From contig CAMYXP010000001.1 of the NCBI GenBank assembly GCA_947303085.1, forward strand, positions 620,001 to 684,000: 64,000 bases of DNA. Direction: 5' to 3'. The notes under the pieces were generated by a model. It was not told where the DNA came from, did no database searches, and was given only the letters and a program-made list of their open reading frames with translations. Positions 1 through 9,933 of this stretch are shown here, piece after piece. The stretch's first letter is position 1. Every line of letters begins with the position of its first letter. A program made the translations under genes and the position numbers. This stretch comes from an uncultured Bacteroidales bacterium (GTDB taxonomy: Bacteria > Bacteroidota > Bacteroidia > Bacteroidales > F082).

Positions 1-2
1 AA

Positions 3-506
3 AACACCACCACTTGCCAGCTCCACATGCGCAAGTTCAAGGACGGCGACACCATCACCGTGGAGCCGTGGCGCTCTGAGGCGTTTCCTATCATCAAGGA
101 CTTGATGGTCGACCGTTCGGCTCTCGACAAGCTAATCCAGGCTGGTGGTTACATCTCCGTTCACACTGGCGGCGTGCCTGATGCCAACGCCATCCCGATC
201 AACAAACATAAAGCTGATCTGGCGATGGATGCCGCGGCTTGCATAGGTTGCGGCGCATGCATCGCGGCTTGCAAAAACGGCAGTGCCATGCTTTTCGTGG
301 GCGCAAAGGTGTCGCAGTTCGCTCTTCTCCCGCAAGGCGAGGTGGAGTGGGCCGACCGTGTGCAGAAGATGGTGGCTCGCATGGATGAGCTAGGATTCGG
401 TAGCTGTTCCAACACTTACGTGTGCCAAGCCGAGTGTCCGAAAGGCATCTCTGTGACTAATATCGCCCGCATGAATCGTCAGTATTTGGCATCAAAACTT
501 AAATAA
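3..506 (+). CDS. sdhB: Succinate dehydrogenase/fumarate reductase iron-sulfur subunit, C-terminal part (5' truncated by window edge)
   Basis: Frame open from base 3; [19 protein letters not shown] and CQAECPKGI Fe-S cysteine motifs typical of SdhB/FrdB. Confidence 0.9.
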   Translation, partial: NTTTCQLHMRKFKDGDTITVEPWRSEAFPIIKDLMVDRSALDKLIQAGGYISVHTGGVPDANAIPINKHKADLAMDAAACIGCGACIAACKNGSAMLFVGAKVSQFALLPQGEVEWADRVQKMVARMDELGFGSCSNTYVCQAECPKGISVTNIARMNRQYLASKLK

Positions 507-542
507 AATTAAAAAAAGTTTTGATTTTTAAAAATCATTGAT

Positions 543-550
543 TATATTTG
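543..550 (+). promoter_or_regulatory. Bacteroidota-type -7 box TATATTTG upstream of lipoprotein gene
   Basis: TAnnTTTG match with an upstream TTTTG about 20 nt away. Confidence 0.45.
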
Positions 551-600
551 CAGCGTTAATAATCAATAAGTTGCGCCCGACACGAACTAGGGATGATATT

Positions 601-2658
601 ATGAAAAAGATCCTAACGCTGCTATTATCCGCTGCAATGCTTGTTGCTATTGTGTTTGCGACAGGTTGCAAAAAGAAAACAGATGATTCGAATCCGTCAA
701 ACGGAGGAGGTGTGACACCGCCTTCAACGTCGAAGATTTATTTCGGCTTGGTCGGCTACAACGACAGCCTCTTTATCAGAGAGATTAACCCATATAACAA
801 CGATTGGGTTGATGATTTCGTAGAGTTTGTCAATTCAACATATTATACCGAGGCTGGTCTGCTTTATTATGCCGACTATACCGCTTTGAATAATATGACA
901 AACGCACAGATACCAAAAAATCTGTCAAAGGTTTCGTTGATTACATTTACCGATGGTATTGACTATTATTCGCTTGATTCTGAGGAGACAAATCCTGAGG
1001 GTTATGCGACAAAAGCAGAGTATCGTGATGCTCTTAATGATAAGATTGTCAATGACTTAGTGCAAGGTAATAATATCGATGCCTATACTATCGGTCTGGC
1101 CGGTGATGAGGCTCAGTCGCATATTGTTGAGTTTAGAGAGAACCTCGAAAAACTGGCTAGCAATCCCGACAATGTTTATGAAGTCAATACCATGCCTGAG
1201 GCTGCCGATAAGTTTTATCAGATAGCTGATGATATTCACAATACTGTGGCCGAAAATGGTAACGTATTGGTTATGTTGGTGTTAGACTGCACTTATACCA
1301 TCATTAACGGTGGCGGCGCACCATGGCCATGGCCGGGACAGCCTCAGCCTGTGACTCCGATAACACCTCCTATCCCGGAACCGACACCTGCTGATCCTCC
1401 AATCACATATATCGTTGGACAAGTTATTACAATTTGTGATAATGGCTGGGGTACAACACCGTCTCTGGTAACTAATGCTGTTACCAATGTCACTGAAAAC
1501 TCAGCTAATTGCGGAGGAACTGTGACTAATAACGGCGGTTGGGATGTTTTAGAAGCTGGTGTCTGCTACAGCACCACACATAACCCGACAGTCACCGGCA
1601 ACCATGTGATAGGCAATGGAGTTACATCGTTTACATGTGAGTTGACAGGTCTGTCATCAGGAACGAAATATTATGCCAGGGCTTACGCGATAAATTCAAA
1701 GGGCGTTGGTTATGGCAATGAGGTGTCGTTTACAACCGAAGGCGATGAACCTGGCGGCGGCGGAGGCACAATCGGCGACTTCCAGTTCTCTGTAAGCTCT
1801 TCAAAAACTGTTTATTTCTCACAAGGTAACCTGCAATATCAGGCTTCGACCGACACATGGCGCTTCGCTGAGCATCAATACGATCGTATAGGCACCGCCA
1901 ATTCGAATATATCTTCAACCTACAGCGGCTGGATCGACTTGTTCGGTTGGGGCACAAGCGGTTATCACGACACGAACGATCCTTACAATGTCAATTTCCA
2001 GCCTTATTCAACGTCTAATGATGCTGTGTTTAACGATGAACCAGGTTATAGTTTGAACTGGGCAGGCTATGGTCCATCTCTTGATGCGGCTTCCCCTGAT
2101 TTAACGGGCGCAGGCGCTAATTACGACTGGGGCGTTTACAACGCTATCTCTAATGGCGGTAACCAGGCTGGTCAGTGGCGCACATTGACAGATGATGAAT
2201 GGTATTATGTTCTAATAACAAGAACTACCTCGTCAGGAATGAGATATGCTTTGGCTATAGTTAACAACATTCATGGCTTGATAATCTTGCCCGATAACTG
2301 GAGCGCATCATATTATGCTTTGAATGGAGTGAACAATGTCAGTAGCTATTCCGACAACATTATCAGTGCTACAACATGGCAGTCAGACCTTGAAGCTCAT
2401 GGCGCTGTTTTCTTGCCTGCTACAGGATATAGAGATGGACATGAAGTTTTCATGACTGAAGTATGGGGATTGGAGGTAGGCCCAATCGGGTATTACTGGT
2501 CGTCTATGCATTACATCGGTCAAGACTCGTTCTTTATCGCCGGTGGAGCGAATGCGCTTTGCTTCATGAGTCCTGAAGTCTATCAGATATCTCTTGGTGT
2601 TGATAGAAATTATCGTATGTATGGTCATGCGGTACGTCTTGTTAAAGACGTTCATTAA
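601..2658 (+). CDS. Secreted lipoprotein with VWA-like N-terminal region, Fn3-like domain and FISUMP-like C-terminal domain
   Basis: Start moved from ORF 538 to ATG 601 (MKKILTLLLSAAMLVAIVFATGCKKK lipobox). Fn3-like VTNVTENSANCGGTV...SSGTKYYARAYAINSKGVGYG. C-terminal VYFSQGNLQY...YYWSS...HAVRLVK pattern. Confidence 0.7.
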   Translation: MKKILTLLLSAAMLVAIVFATGCKKKTDDSNPSNGGGVTPPSTSKIYFGLVGYNDSLFIREINPYNNDWVDDFVEFVNSTYYTEAGLLYYADYTALNNMTNAQIPKNLSKVSLITFTDGIDYYSLDSEETNPEGYATKAEYRDALNDKIVNDLVQGNNIDAYTIGLAGDEAQSHIVEFRENLEKLASNPDNVYEVNTMPEAADKFYQIADDIHNTVAENGNVLVMLVLDCTYTIINGGGAPWPWPGQPQPVTPITPPIPEPTPADPPITYIVGQVITICDNGWGTTPSLVTNAVTNVTENSANCGGTVTNNGGWDVLEAGVCYSTTHNPTVTGNHVIGNGVTSFTCELTGLSSGTKYYARAYAINSKGVGYGNEVSFTTEGDEPGGGGGTIGDFQFSVSSSKTVYFSQGNLQYQASTDTWRFAEHQYDRIGTANSNISSTYSGWIDLFGWGTSGYHDTNDPYNVNFQPYSTSNDAVFNDEPGYSLNWAGYGPSLDAASPDLTGAGANYDWGVYNAISNGGNQAGQWRTLTDDEWYYVLITRTTSSGMRYALAIVNNIHGLIILPDNWSASYYALNGVNNVSSYSDNIISATTWQSDLEAHGAVFLPATGYRDGHEVFMTEVWGLEVGPIGYYWSSMHYIGQDSFFIAGGANALCFMSPEVYQISLGVDRNYRMYGHAVRLVKDVH

Positions 2659-2678
2659 TATTTGAATACCAAAACAAA

Positions 2679-2709
2679 ACGCCAGCCGATTCATCGGCTG
2701 GCGTTTTTT
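2679..2709 (+). terminator. Rho-independent terminator
   Basis: ACGCCAGCCGAT-TC-ATCGGCTGGCGT hairpin followed by a T run. Confidence 0.9.
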
Positions 2710-2743
2710 TATTAAAATATCAGCATGAAATTCAAAAATTTCG

Positions 2744-2751
2744 TATTTTTG
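2744..2751 (+). promoter_or_regulatory. -7 box TATTTTTG upstream of glycosyltransferase
   Basis: TAnnTTTG match 15 nt upstream of start. Confidence 0.45.
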
Positions 2752-2765
2752 CAAAAAGTAACAAA

Positions 2766-3890
2766 GTGAAAATCGCTGTAAATACTCGTTTGCTGTTGAA
2801 AGACAAGCTCGAAGGCATCGGCTGGGTAGCATACGAATGCCTCAGCCGTATCGTGAAAGCTCATCCCGACGACGAGTTTTACTTCATCTTCGACCGGAAA
2901 CCCGACCCGAAGTTTATTTTCGCTGAAAACGTTAAGCCCGTCGTGCTTTTCCCACAGGCAAGACATCCATTTTTGTATATCATTTACTTCGAGATTTCAT
3001 TAAAACGCGCTCTTCGCAAGATTAAACCTGACGTATTCGTCTCAACCGACGCATATCTCAGCCTGCGCTCAAAGACACCGCAAATAGCTGTGTTTCATGA
3101 CATTAACTTCGAGCATTTTCCGCAGGATTTTCCACGATTGGCCCTTTGGCATTATAAGAAGTTCTTCCCGAATTTCGCGCGTAAAGCTAAGAAAATCATA
3201 ACCGTTTCGGAGTTTTCGAAGCTGGATATCATTGATAATTATAAGGTTGAACCTGATAAAATTGAAGTCGTTTACAACGGTGCCAACGAAGGGTTTAAAC
3301 CTATCTCTGAAGAGGAAAAGACTGAGATTAGAAATCAATATACCTCTGGCTATCAATACTTTATGTTTGTTGGTTCATTGCATCCGCGAAAAAATCTGGC
3401 TCGTTTGTTCCCGGCCTACGATATGTTCAAGGAACGCACCGGCTCCGACGTTAAGTTGTTGATAGTAGGGGAGAAACGTTGGTGGACGGAGCCTATCCAG
3501 AAGGCTTACGAGGCGATGAAACATAAAGATGACGTCGTGTTTGTGGGTCATCTGCAGATGGATGAGCTTCATCGTGTTACAGCGGCGGCATTGGCATCGG
3601 TGTACGTTTCTTATTTCGAAGGCTTCGGCATCCCGATAGTCGAAGCTTATAAATGCGACGTGCCTGTGATAACGTCTAATGTAACGTCGATGCCTGAAGT
3701 GGCTGGCGATGCCGCGCTTCTCGTCGACCCGTTCGATGTCGAGTCAATAGCTAGTGCCCTCGAATTAGTGATGGATGAAAACGTCCGCAACTCGTTGATA
3801 GAGAAGGGTAGAGTCCGCCGAAACGATTTCTCGTGGGACAAAGCTGCCGAAGGCTGGTGGGACGTCATAAGTGAATTTGATAACAATTAA
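2766..3890 (+). CDS. Glycosyltransferase family 4 (GT-B fold)
   Basis: GTG start; FVGSLHPRKNLARLFPAY, SYFEGFGIPIVEAYKCDVPVITSNVTSMPEVAGDAALLVDP. Confidence 0.88.
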   Translation: MKIAVNTRLLLKDKLEGIGWVAYECLSRIVKAHPDDEFYFIFDRKPDPKFIFAENVKPVVLFPQARHPFLYIIYFEISLKRALRKIKPDVFVSTDAYLSLRSKTPQIAVFHDINFEHFPQDFPRLALWHYKKFFPNFARKAKKIITVSEFSKLDIIDNYKVEPDKIEVVYNGANEGFKPISEEEKTEIRNQYTSGYQYFMFVGSLHPRKNLARLFPAYDMFKERTGSDVKLLIVGEKRWWTEPIQKAYEAMKHKDDVVFVGHLQMDELHRVTAAALASVYVSYFEGFGIPIVEAYKCDVPVITSNVTSMPEVAGDAALLVDPFDVESIASALELVMDENVRNSLIEKGRVRRNDFSWDKAAEGWWDVISEFDNN

Positions 3891-3901
3891 AAACTAAAAA
3901 T

Positions 3902-5278
3902 ATGGAAGAGATCATTATGTATCCTGGTGAAGTAAAAAAAGATAATGTGAATTATAAAGATATTCAGGCTCAACATATTACAGCAGTTGAGCGTAATGTT
4001 TTGGTATTGGGTTCCGGTGGTCGCGAGCATGCTCTCGCCTGGAAAATCGCTCAAAGCGAAAGAGTATCAAAGGTTTACATCGCTCCAGGTAATGCTGGTA
4101 CAGCATCTGTTGGCGAAAATCTGCCAATAAACGCCTCTGATTTTCAAGCAGTTAAAGATGCTGTCCTGAAAAACCGCATCGACATGGTTGTAGTCGGTCC
4201 TGAACAGCCTCTCGTCGACGGCATAGTCGATTTCTTCAAGGCTGACGCCGACTTGAAAAACGTGAAAATCATCGGTCCTGACAAGCAAGGCGCACAACTC
4301 GAAGGCTCGAAGGCGTTCGCCAAGCAGTTTATGGAGAAATATGGCATCCCTACAGCAAAATGCTTCACCGTGACGACCGAAAACCTCAGCGACGGCTTGA
4401 AATATCTCGACACGCTCGAAGCTCCATACGTTCTCAAGGCTGATGGTCTTGCGGCAGGCAAAGGTGTGCTGATTATCAATGATTTAGCCGAAGCCAAAGC
4501 TGAGCTGAAAGAGATGCTTTCCGGCAAATTCGGTTCAGCGTCGGCAAAAGTCGTTATAGAACAGTTCTTGAAAGGTATCGAGGTGTCGATGTTCGTCCTC
4601 ACTGACGGCGAAAATCATGTCATACTGCCTGAAGCCAAGGATTACAAGCGCATTGGCGACGGCGATACCGGTCTTAACACCGGCGGAATGGGTGCTGTGT
4701 CACCTGTGCCTTTCGTCACCCCTGATTTCGTGGAAAAAGTTGAGAATCGCATAATAAAACCTACAATTCAAGGTCTGAAAAACGAGAAAATCGACTATAA
4801 AGGCTTCATTTTCTTAGGTTTGATGAATTGCGGCGGTGATCCTTACGTCATCGAATACAATGTGCGTATGGGTGATCCTGAGACTGAAGGCGTTATGACC
4901 CGCATCGACTCCGATTTCGCTGAGTTGCTCGACAAATGCGCTCAAGGCAAACTCAACGAGGCTCATTATCAGGCAAGTAAGGAGACTTCAGTCACTGTGA
5001 TGCTCGTTTCGGGAGGTTATCCTGAGGCTTATAAAAAAGGAATGAGAATCACAGGCTTGGAAAATGTCTGTCCTTGCTGCGTGGTGGCTCACGCCGGCAC
5101 AAAACTCGATGGCAATGACATCGTGACATCAGGCGGTCGCGTCATCGCTGTGACGGCACACGGCAAAAACATCGAAGAGGCGAGAGAAAAAGCTTATCAT
5201 AATGCAAAACAGATTGTTTTTGAAGGCAAAAATTATCGCCACGACATTGGTCTCGATTTAATGAATTATCATGCTTAA
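3902..5278 (+). CDS. purD: Phosphoribosylamine--glycine ligase
   Basis: VLVLGSGGREHALAWKIAQS, GPEQPLVDGIVDFF, KADGLAAGKGVLI, NVRMGDPETE. About 30-aa N-terminal extension before the conserved start. Confidence 0.95.
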   Translation: MEEIIMYPGEVKKDNVNYKDIQAQHITAVERNVLVLGSGGREHALAWKIAQSERVSKVYIAPGNAGTASVGENLPINASDFQAVKDAVLKNRIDMVVVGPEQPLVDGIVDFFKADADLKNVKIIGPDKQGAQLEGSKAFAKQFMEKYGIPTAKCFTVTTENLSDGLKYLDTLEAPYVLKADGLAAGKGVLIINDLAEAKAELKEMLSGKFGSASAKVVIEQFLKGIEVSMFVLTDGENHVILPEAKDYKRIGDGDTGLNTGGMGAVSPVPFVTPDFVEKVENRIIKPTIQGLKNEKIDYKGFIFLGLMNCGGDPYVIEYNVRMGDPETEGVMTRIDSDFAELLDKCAQGKLNEAHYQASKETSVTVMLVSGGYPEAYKKGMRITGLENVCPCCVVAHAGTKLDGNDIVTSGGRVIAVTAHGKNIEEAREKAYHNAKQIVFEGKNYRHDIGLDLMNYHA

Positions 5279-6263
5279 GTTCTTCAAACAGAGCTATTTA
5301 GGGCAACTCGTTGCGATATTGCTGCTTCTGGTGGCGCTGTGGATTCCCGCTTTTGTCTCCAACGTCTCGGAGGTGGCTGTGGGCAGTCCGACGACACCAC
5401 TATACAATATCTTAGCCAATATTTTCGACTCGTCGAGTCTGGCGATGACAATTTTCACTTTCGTGGTTTTCGGCACGAGCGTTCTGTTTTTTAACTCGAT
5501 GTTGTCTGTTAATCAATTAGTTACGCGAAACAGCAGCATCGGTGCCTTCATATTCATTCTTTGTATGTGCTGCGTGCCAATCAAAGATGAGTATTATCCT
5601 TTCTTGCTCGCTAACACATTGATAATGATGGCAATGCAGACAATCTATCTGATTTATCAGGTTGAAAAGCCGGAGGCATATCTTATGAATTCCGGATTGT
5701 TTATTGCCTTGGCCTCAATGTTTTATTATCCTTCTATAATATTGATTATATGGGTGTTACTGTCGATGTTGATAATGGATATCAGAGGAATAAAGCATTT
5801 TCTGATTCCGATTCTCGGCTTTTTGATGCCGTATTTTATACTGTTTGTCTACTTTTATTTTAATCATACACTGATTGATAATTTCAATGATTATGCATTG
5901 GCATTCAATGAGTTAGGATTTGAAAAACTCGGTATGACGACATTGGAATCGGTGGCTTTGATTTTGGTTTTTGTTTTTATTGGACTCTCACTTTTGATGA
6001 TAAAGTCAGGAAATGCTGATAATTCCGTCAGCACTCGCAAAAAAGTGCATGTAACGCTTTGGTTGCTTGTGTTTAGCTTCATGATGCTTTTCATGCACAA
6101 ACCTGTTGTTTGTAACGGATTGATATTCATGGTTTTAGCTGTTTTTGTGTCGATGGCTTTGTGCTATATCAAAAAGTCGAAAATCATCGATATTCTTTTG
6201 GTTTTATTGATGATTGCCATTGTTGTGAACCAGTATTTGCCATTGTTGGGGATTGTGATATGA
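5271..6263 (+). CDS. Multi-pass membrane protein (DUF6427-like)
   Basis: Strongly hydrophobic protein, overlaps the purD end by 8 nt; family name from recall of Bacteroidota membrane proteins. Confidence 0.6.
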   Translation: MLKFFKQSYLGQLVAILLLLVALWIPAFVSNVSEVAVGSPTTPLYNILANIFDSSSLAMTIFTFVVFGTSVLFFNSMLSVNQLVTRNSSIGAFIFILCMCCVPIKDEYYPFLLANTLIMMAMQTIYLIYQVEKPEAYLMNSGLFIALASMFYYPSIILIIWVLLSMLIMDIRGIKHFLIPILGFLMPYFILFVYFYFNHTLIDNFNDYALAFNELGFEKLGMTTLESVALILVFVFIGLSLLMIKSGNADNSVSTRKKVHVTLWLLVFSFMMLFMHKPVVCNGLIFMVLAVFVSMALCYIKKSKIIDILLVLLMIAIVVNQYLPLLGIVI

Positions 6264-6856
6264 ATTTGAAGCCGTTTTTCACCGAAGATCTTGTTGAGGC
6301 CGGTTGTGACGAAGCCGGTCGTGGCTGCATTGCCGGACCTGTGGTGGCTGCTGCCGTTATCCTTCCTCGTGGCATGGATTTTCCGGAGTTCGACGACTCG
6401 AAAAAACTTACTGAAAAGCAACGCGAGAAGCTAAGAATCAAGGTGTTGGAGAATGCTGCGGCTTATGGAGTAGGCATCGTTTCCGCAGAGGAAATTGATG
6501 AGATAAATATCTTGAATGCCTCTTTTTTGGCGATGCATCGTGCCATCGACCAGCTGAAGATTCGTCCTGAGTTGCTGCTTATCGATGGGAATCGTTTCAA
6601 CAAATACAAAGATATCAAGCATCAATGCATCGTTGGTGGCGACGCGAAATATCAGTCTATCGCAGCGGCTTCCATTTTGGCCAAAACGACTCGTGACCAT
6701 ATTATGCAGGAGCTTGATAATCAATATCCTATGTATAATTGGAAACAAAACAAAGGTTATCCGACTATTGAGCATAAAAACGCGGTGGCGGAGCATGGAA
6801 TGTCGCCGTTTCACCGCAAAACCTTCAATATGTCGATTCAACTGAAATTATTTTAG
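6260..6856 (+). CDS. rnhB: Ribonuclease HII
   Basis: ATGA overlap with preceding gene; [53 protein letters not shown]. Confidence 0.95.
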   Translation: MNLKPFFTEDLVEAGCDEAGRGCIAGPVVAAAVILPRGMDFPEFDDSKKLTEKQREKLRIKVLENAAAYGVGIVSAEEIDEINILNASFLAMHRAIDQLKIRPELLLIDGNRFNKYKDIKHQCIVGGDAKYQSIAAASILAKTTRDHIMQELDNQYPMYNWKQNKGYPTIEHKNAVAEHGMSPFHRKTFNMSIQLKLF

Positions 6857-6907
6857 ATTTTGTAAAACAAACTTCGACCTTTCACGTTCTATTAAAAAAT
6901 AATAATT

Positions 6908-8464
6908 ATGGCAAACACAAGAATTCTTTGGGCTGACGATGAGATTGAACTTCTCAGGCCGCATATTATGTTTTTGGAACAGAAAGGTTATGAGGTGGAG
7001 ACCGCCAACAACGGCAGCGACGCGGTGGATATGGTGCATGAAAAGCATTTCGACATCGTTTTTCTTGATGAGCAAATGCCTGGAATCTCTGGCGTTGAGG
7101 CGTTGGAGAAGATAAAAGCCGACTTCCCGAACCTCCCGGTGGTGATGATTACCAAGAGCGAGGAGGAGCGCATCATGGAAGATGCCATCGGAAGCAATAT
7201 CGCCGATTATCTGATTAAGCCGGTCAACCCGAACCAGATTTTGCTTTCTCTGAAGCGTAATCTTGAGAATAAAAAACTCGTCGACGAGAAATCGACATCG
7301 AAATATCAGCAAGAGTTCCGTAAAATCGGAATGGACTTGAACAATAACCTCGACTACAACGAGTGGGTGGGTGTTTACAAAAACATCACTCGTTGGGAGC
7401 TTGAGCTGCAGAAATCGACAGACGAGGGCATCAAAGAGGTGCTTTTTATGCAGAAAAACGAGGCAAATACGCAGTTTTCGCGTTATGTCGAGAAAAACTA
7501 CTGCGACTGGGTGTCGGGCAAGGGCATCAATAAGCCAACGATGTCGCATACTGTGATGAAAGACAAGGTGTTTCCGCGTCTCGATAACAGCGATAAGCCA
7601 TTGTTTTTCATACTGATAGACAATCTTCGCTACGACCAGTGGAAGGCTATTCAGCCGCTCGTCGAGAACTATTTCCGTGTCGCCGACGATGACATTTATT
7701 ATAGCATTTTGCCGACCACTACGCAATATGCGCGAAATTCGATTTTTGCAGGACTGATGCCGCTTGAGATCCGCCGTCATTACCCGAAATACTGGACCGA
7801 TGAGGAGGATGAAGGCACTAAAAACCAGTTTGAGGGCGAGCTTTTGGGCGAACAGCTGCGCCGTTATGGCAAAAACATCAAATATTCTTATAATAAGGTG
7901 TTGAATCTGGCGGCTGGCAAGAAGCTTTTTGAGCAGATGAACAACCTTATGCAGAACAAGCTGAATGTTATAGTATACAATTTTGTCGACATGCTTTCGC
8001 ACGCCCGCACAGAGATGGAGATCATCCGTGAGCTTGCCGACGACGAGGTGGCATACCGCTCGCTGATGTTTTCGTGGTTTGAGCATTCGTCGCTGTTCGA
8101 CATGATGAAATTCATCGCACAGAAAGGCTGCGAGGCTATCGTGACAACCGACCATGGCTCTGTTTGGGTGAAGAATCCGGTGAAGATTTTGGGCGACAAG
8201 GCCGTCAATACAAATCTGAGGTATAAATATGGTAAATCATTGAATTACAATGCGAAAGAGGTGTTTGTGGTGAAAGACCCGGAGAAGATTTTCCTGCCTC
8301 GTGTCAATGTGTCGACCTCGTACGTCTTCGCGCGTTCCAATGATTTCTTCGCATATCCTAACAACTATAACTATTACGTGAATTATTACAGGAACACCTT
8401 CCAGCATGGCGGTATCTCCATGAACGAGATGATGATTCCTGTCGCATATTTGAAGGCAAAATGA
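6908..8464 (+). CDS. porX: Response regulator with PglZ effector domain (T9SS regulator PorX)
   Basis: Receiver domain (LWADDE, FLDEQMPGISG, MITKSEE, YLIKPV) fused to a PglZ-type alkaline-phosphatase-like domain (ILIDNLRYDQWK, TTDHGS). Confidence 0.9.
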   Translation: MANTRILWADDEIELLRPHIMFLEQKGYEVETANNGSDAVDMVHEKHFDIVFLDEQMPGISGVEALEKIKADFPNLPVVMITKSEEERIMEDAIGSNIADYLIKPVNPNQILLSLKRNLENKKLVDEKSTSKYQQEFRKIGMDLNNNLDYNEWVGVYKNITRWELELQKSTDEGIKEVLFMQKNEANTQFSRYVEKNYCDWVSGKGINKPTMSHTVMKDKVFPRLDNSDKPLFFILIDNLRYDQWKAIQPLVENYFRVADDDIYYSILPTTTQYARNSIFAGLMPLEIRRHYPKYWTDEEDEGTKNQFEGELLGEQLRRYGKNIKYSYNKVLNLAAGKKLFEQMNNLMQNKLNVIVYNFVDMLSHARTEMEIIRELADDEVAYRSLMFSWFEHSSLFDMMKFIAQKGCEAIVTTDHGSVWVKNPVKILGDKAVNTNLRYKYGKSLNYNAKEVFVVKDPEKIFLPRVNVSTSYVFARSNDFFAYPNNYNYYVNYYRNTFQHGGISMNEMMIPVAYLKAK

Positions 8465-8892
8465 TAGAAAAATCGTTCATAATCAACAGCGTAGACGAGC
8501 TTTCGCAGGTGTCAGATCTCTTGATATCTTGGCGAAATAAATCGAATATCATAGCATTTTACGGTTCGATGGGCGCTGGCAAGACCACTTTGATTAAGAG
8601 TCTGTGCCACAAGCTTGGAGTCACCGACGAGGTCAACAGTCCGACCTTTGCCCTTGTGAATGAATATCCTACGCCAGTCGAAGGCTCGATTTTCCACTTC
8701 GATTTCTATCGAATCAAAAAATTGGAGGAGGTTTACGACATCGGCTACGAGGATTATTTCTACAGCGGCAGATTATGCTTGTTGGAATGGCCTGAACTTA
8801 TCGACCCATTGATGCCGGAACATTTCATTAAGGTTGAAATTGCACTTGGAGATAGCGACAACGCAAGAAAAATCAAATGCACGGTTGTTTAA
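8461..8892 (+). CDS. tsaE: tRNA threonylcarbamoyladenosine biosynthesis ATPase TsaE
   Basis: GSMGAGKTTLIKSL P-loop, NSPTFALVNEY, FHFDFYRIKKLEEVYDIGYEDY, LLEWPE. Confidence 0.95.
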   Translation: MIEKSFIINSVDELSQVSDLLISWRNKSNIIAFYGSMGAGKTTLIKSLCHKLGVTDEVNSPTFALVNEYPTPVEGSIFHFDFYRIKKLEEVYDIGYEDYFYSGRLCLLEWPELIDPLMPEHFIKVEIALGDSDNARKIKCTVV

Positions 8893-9933
8893 ATGATCCT
8901 TTATAAAAACGATATTGCCAAATTAAAAGAAATAATCTCTTCTCACACCAAAACATTTTTGCTATTGGATGAGAACTCGGAAAAATATTGCCTTCAATAT
9001 TTCAATACTATTGATTTATTAAAATCAAATACTATAAAGATTGTAATCCCGGCAGGAGAGCAGCACAAAAACATTGAAACTGTTCAATATATCTGGTCGC
9101 AACTTGTTGAAAATCACGCTGATAGAAAGTCGTTGCTGATTAATATTGGTGGCGGCATGGTGACCGACATAGGAGGTTTTGCTGCTTCATGTTATCAACG
9201 TGGTATCGATTTTATCAACATTCCGACCACGCTTCTGGGCATGATAGATGCAGCTGTCGGCGGCAAAACCGGTGTTGATTTTCAAGGACTTAAAAATCAA
9301 ATCGGAGTATTCTCGCAACCACTTGCAGTGGTGATTTTGTTCGAGTTTCTTGAAACCCTGCCGAAAAGAGAACTGTTATCGGGTTTGGCGGAGATTATCA
9401 AATACGGCTTCATTGTTGACAAAACTTTCTTGGAAGCGAAACTTACTTATCCTATTTATCCTGAATATATCGAGAAAGCCATTGAGGCTAAAGACGAAAT
9501 TACACTTAGCGACACCACTGAGCAGGGTAGACGTAAGATTTTGAACTTCGGTCACACTGTCGGGCATGCCATTGAAACGTATCTTATTGATAATCATCAG
9601 GAAATGCGTCATGGGGAAGGGGTGGCGCTCGGAATGGTTTCGGCCTTGTATCTTTCTGAAAAATATTGTAATCTTGATCATAAAATAACTTTATATTATA
9701 AAGATATTTATGCTAAAAATTTCAATAGATTTGATTTGAATGATATTTCTGTCGGTGAGTTGCTTGAGATAATGCGTCACGACAAGAAAAATCAGGATGG
9801 AGATATCAGATTTGTGTTGATTTCTGATTTGGAAAAACCTGTTTATGATGTTGTGGTGAATCCAGAGGATATTGTTGATTCAATTAACTATATCGTTGAT
9901 TATCTGAGAGATGAAAATTATTGGGGCAAATAA
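8893..9933 (+). CDS. aroB: 3-dehydroquinate synthase
   Basis: NIGGGMVTDIGGFAASCYQRGIDFINIPTTLLGMIDAAVGGKTGVDF, NFGHTVGHAIE, HGEGVALGM. Confidence 0.95.
   Translation: MILYKNDIAKLKEIISSHTKTFLLLDENSEKYCLQYFNTIDLLKSNTIKIVIPAGEQHKNIETVQYIWSQLVENHADRKSLLINIGGGMVTDIGGFAASCYQRGIDFINIPTTLLGMIDAAVGGKTGVDFQGLKNQIGVFSQPLAVVILFEFLETLPKRELLSGLAEIIKYGFIVDKTFLEAKLTYPIYPEYIEKAIEAKDEITLSDTTEQGRRKILNFGHTVGHAIETYLIDNHQEMRHGEGVALGMVSALYLSEKYCNLDHKITLYYKDIYAKNFNRFDLNDISVGELLEIMRHDKKNQDGDIRFVLISDLEKPVYDVVVNPEDIVDSINYIVDYLRDENYWGK

Noticed and set aside
6848-8155. 435-aa minus-strand ORF opposite porX
   Set aside because: Fully antisense to a well-supported gene, His/Leu/Val-rich with no recognisable motif; frame openness follows from the codon bias of porX.
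6908-8464. PglZ domain considered as a BREX/phage-defence gene
   Set aside because: Fusion to a receiver domain and absence of pglX/brx genes fits PorX, not BREX.
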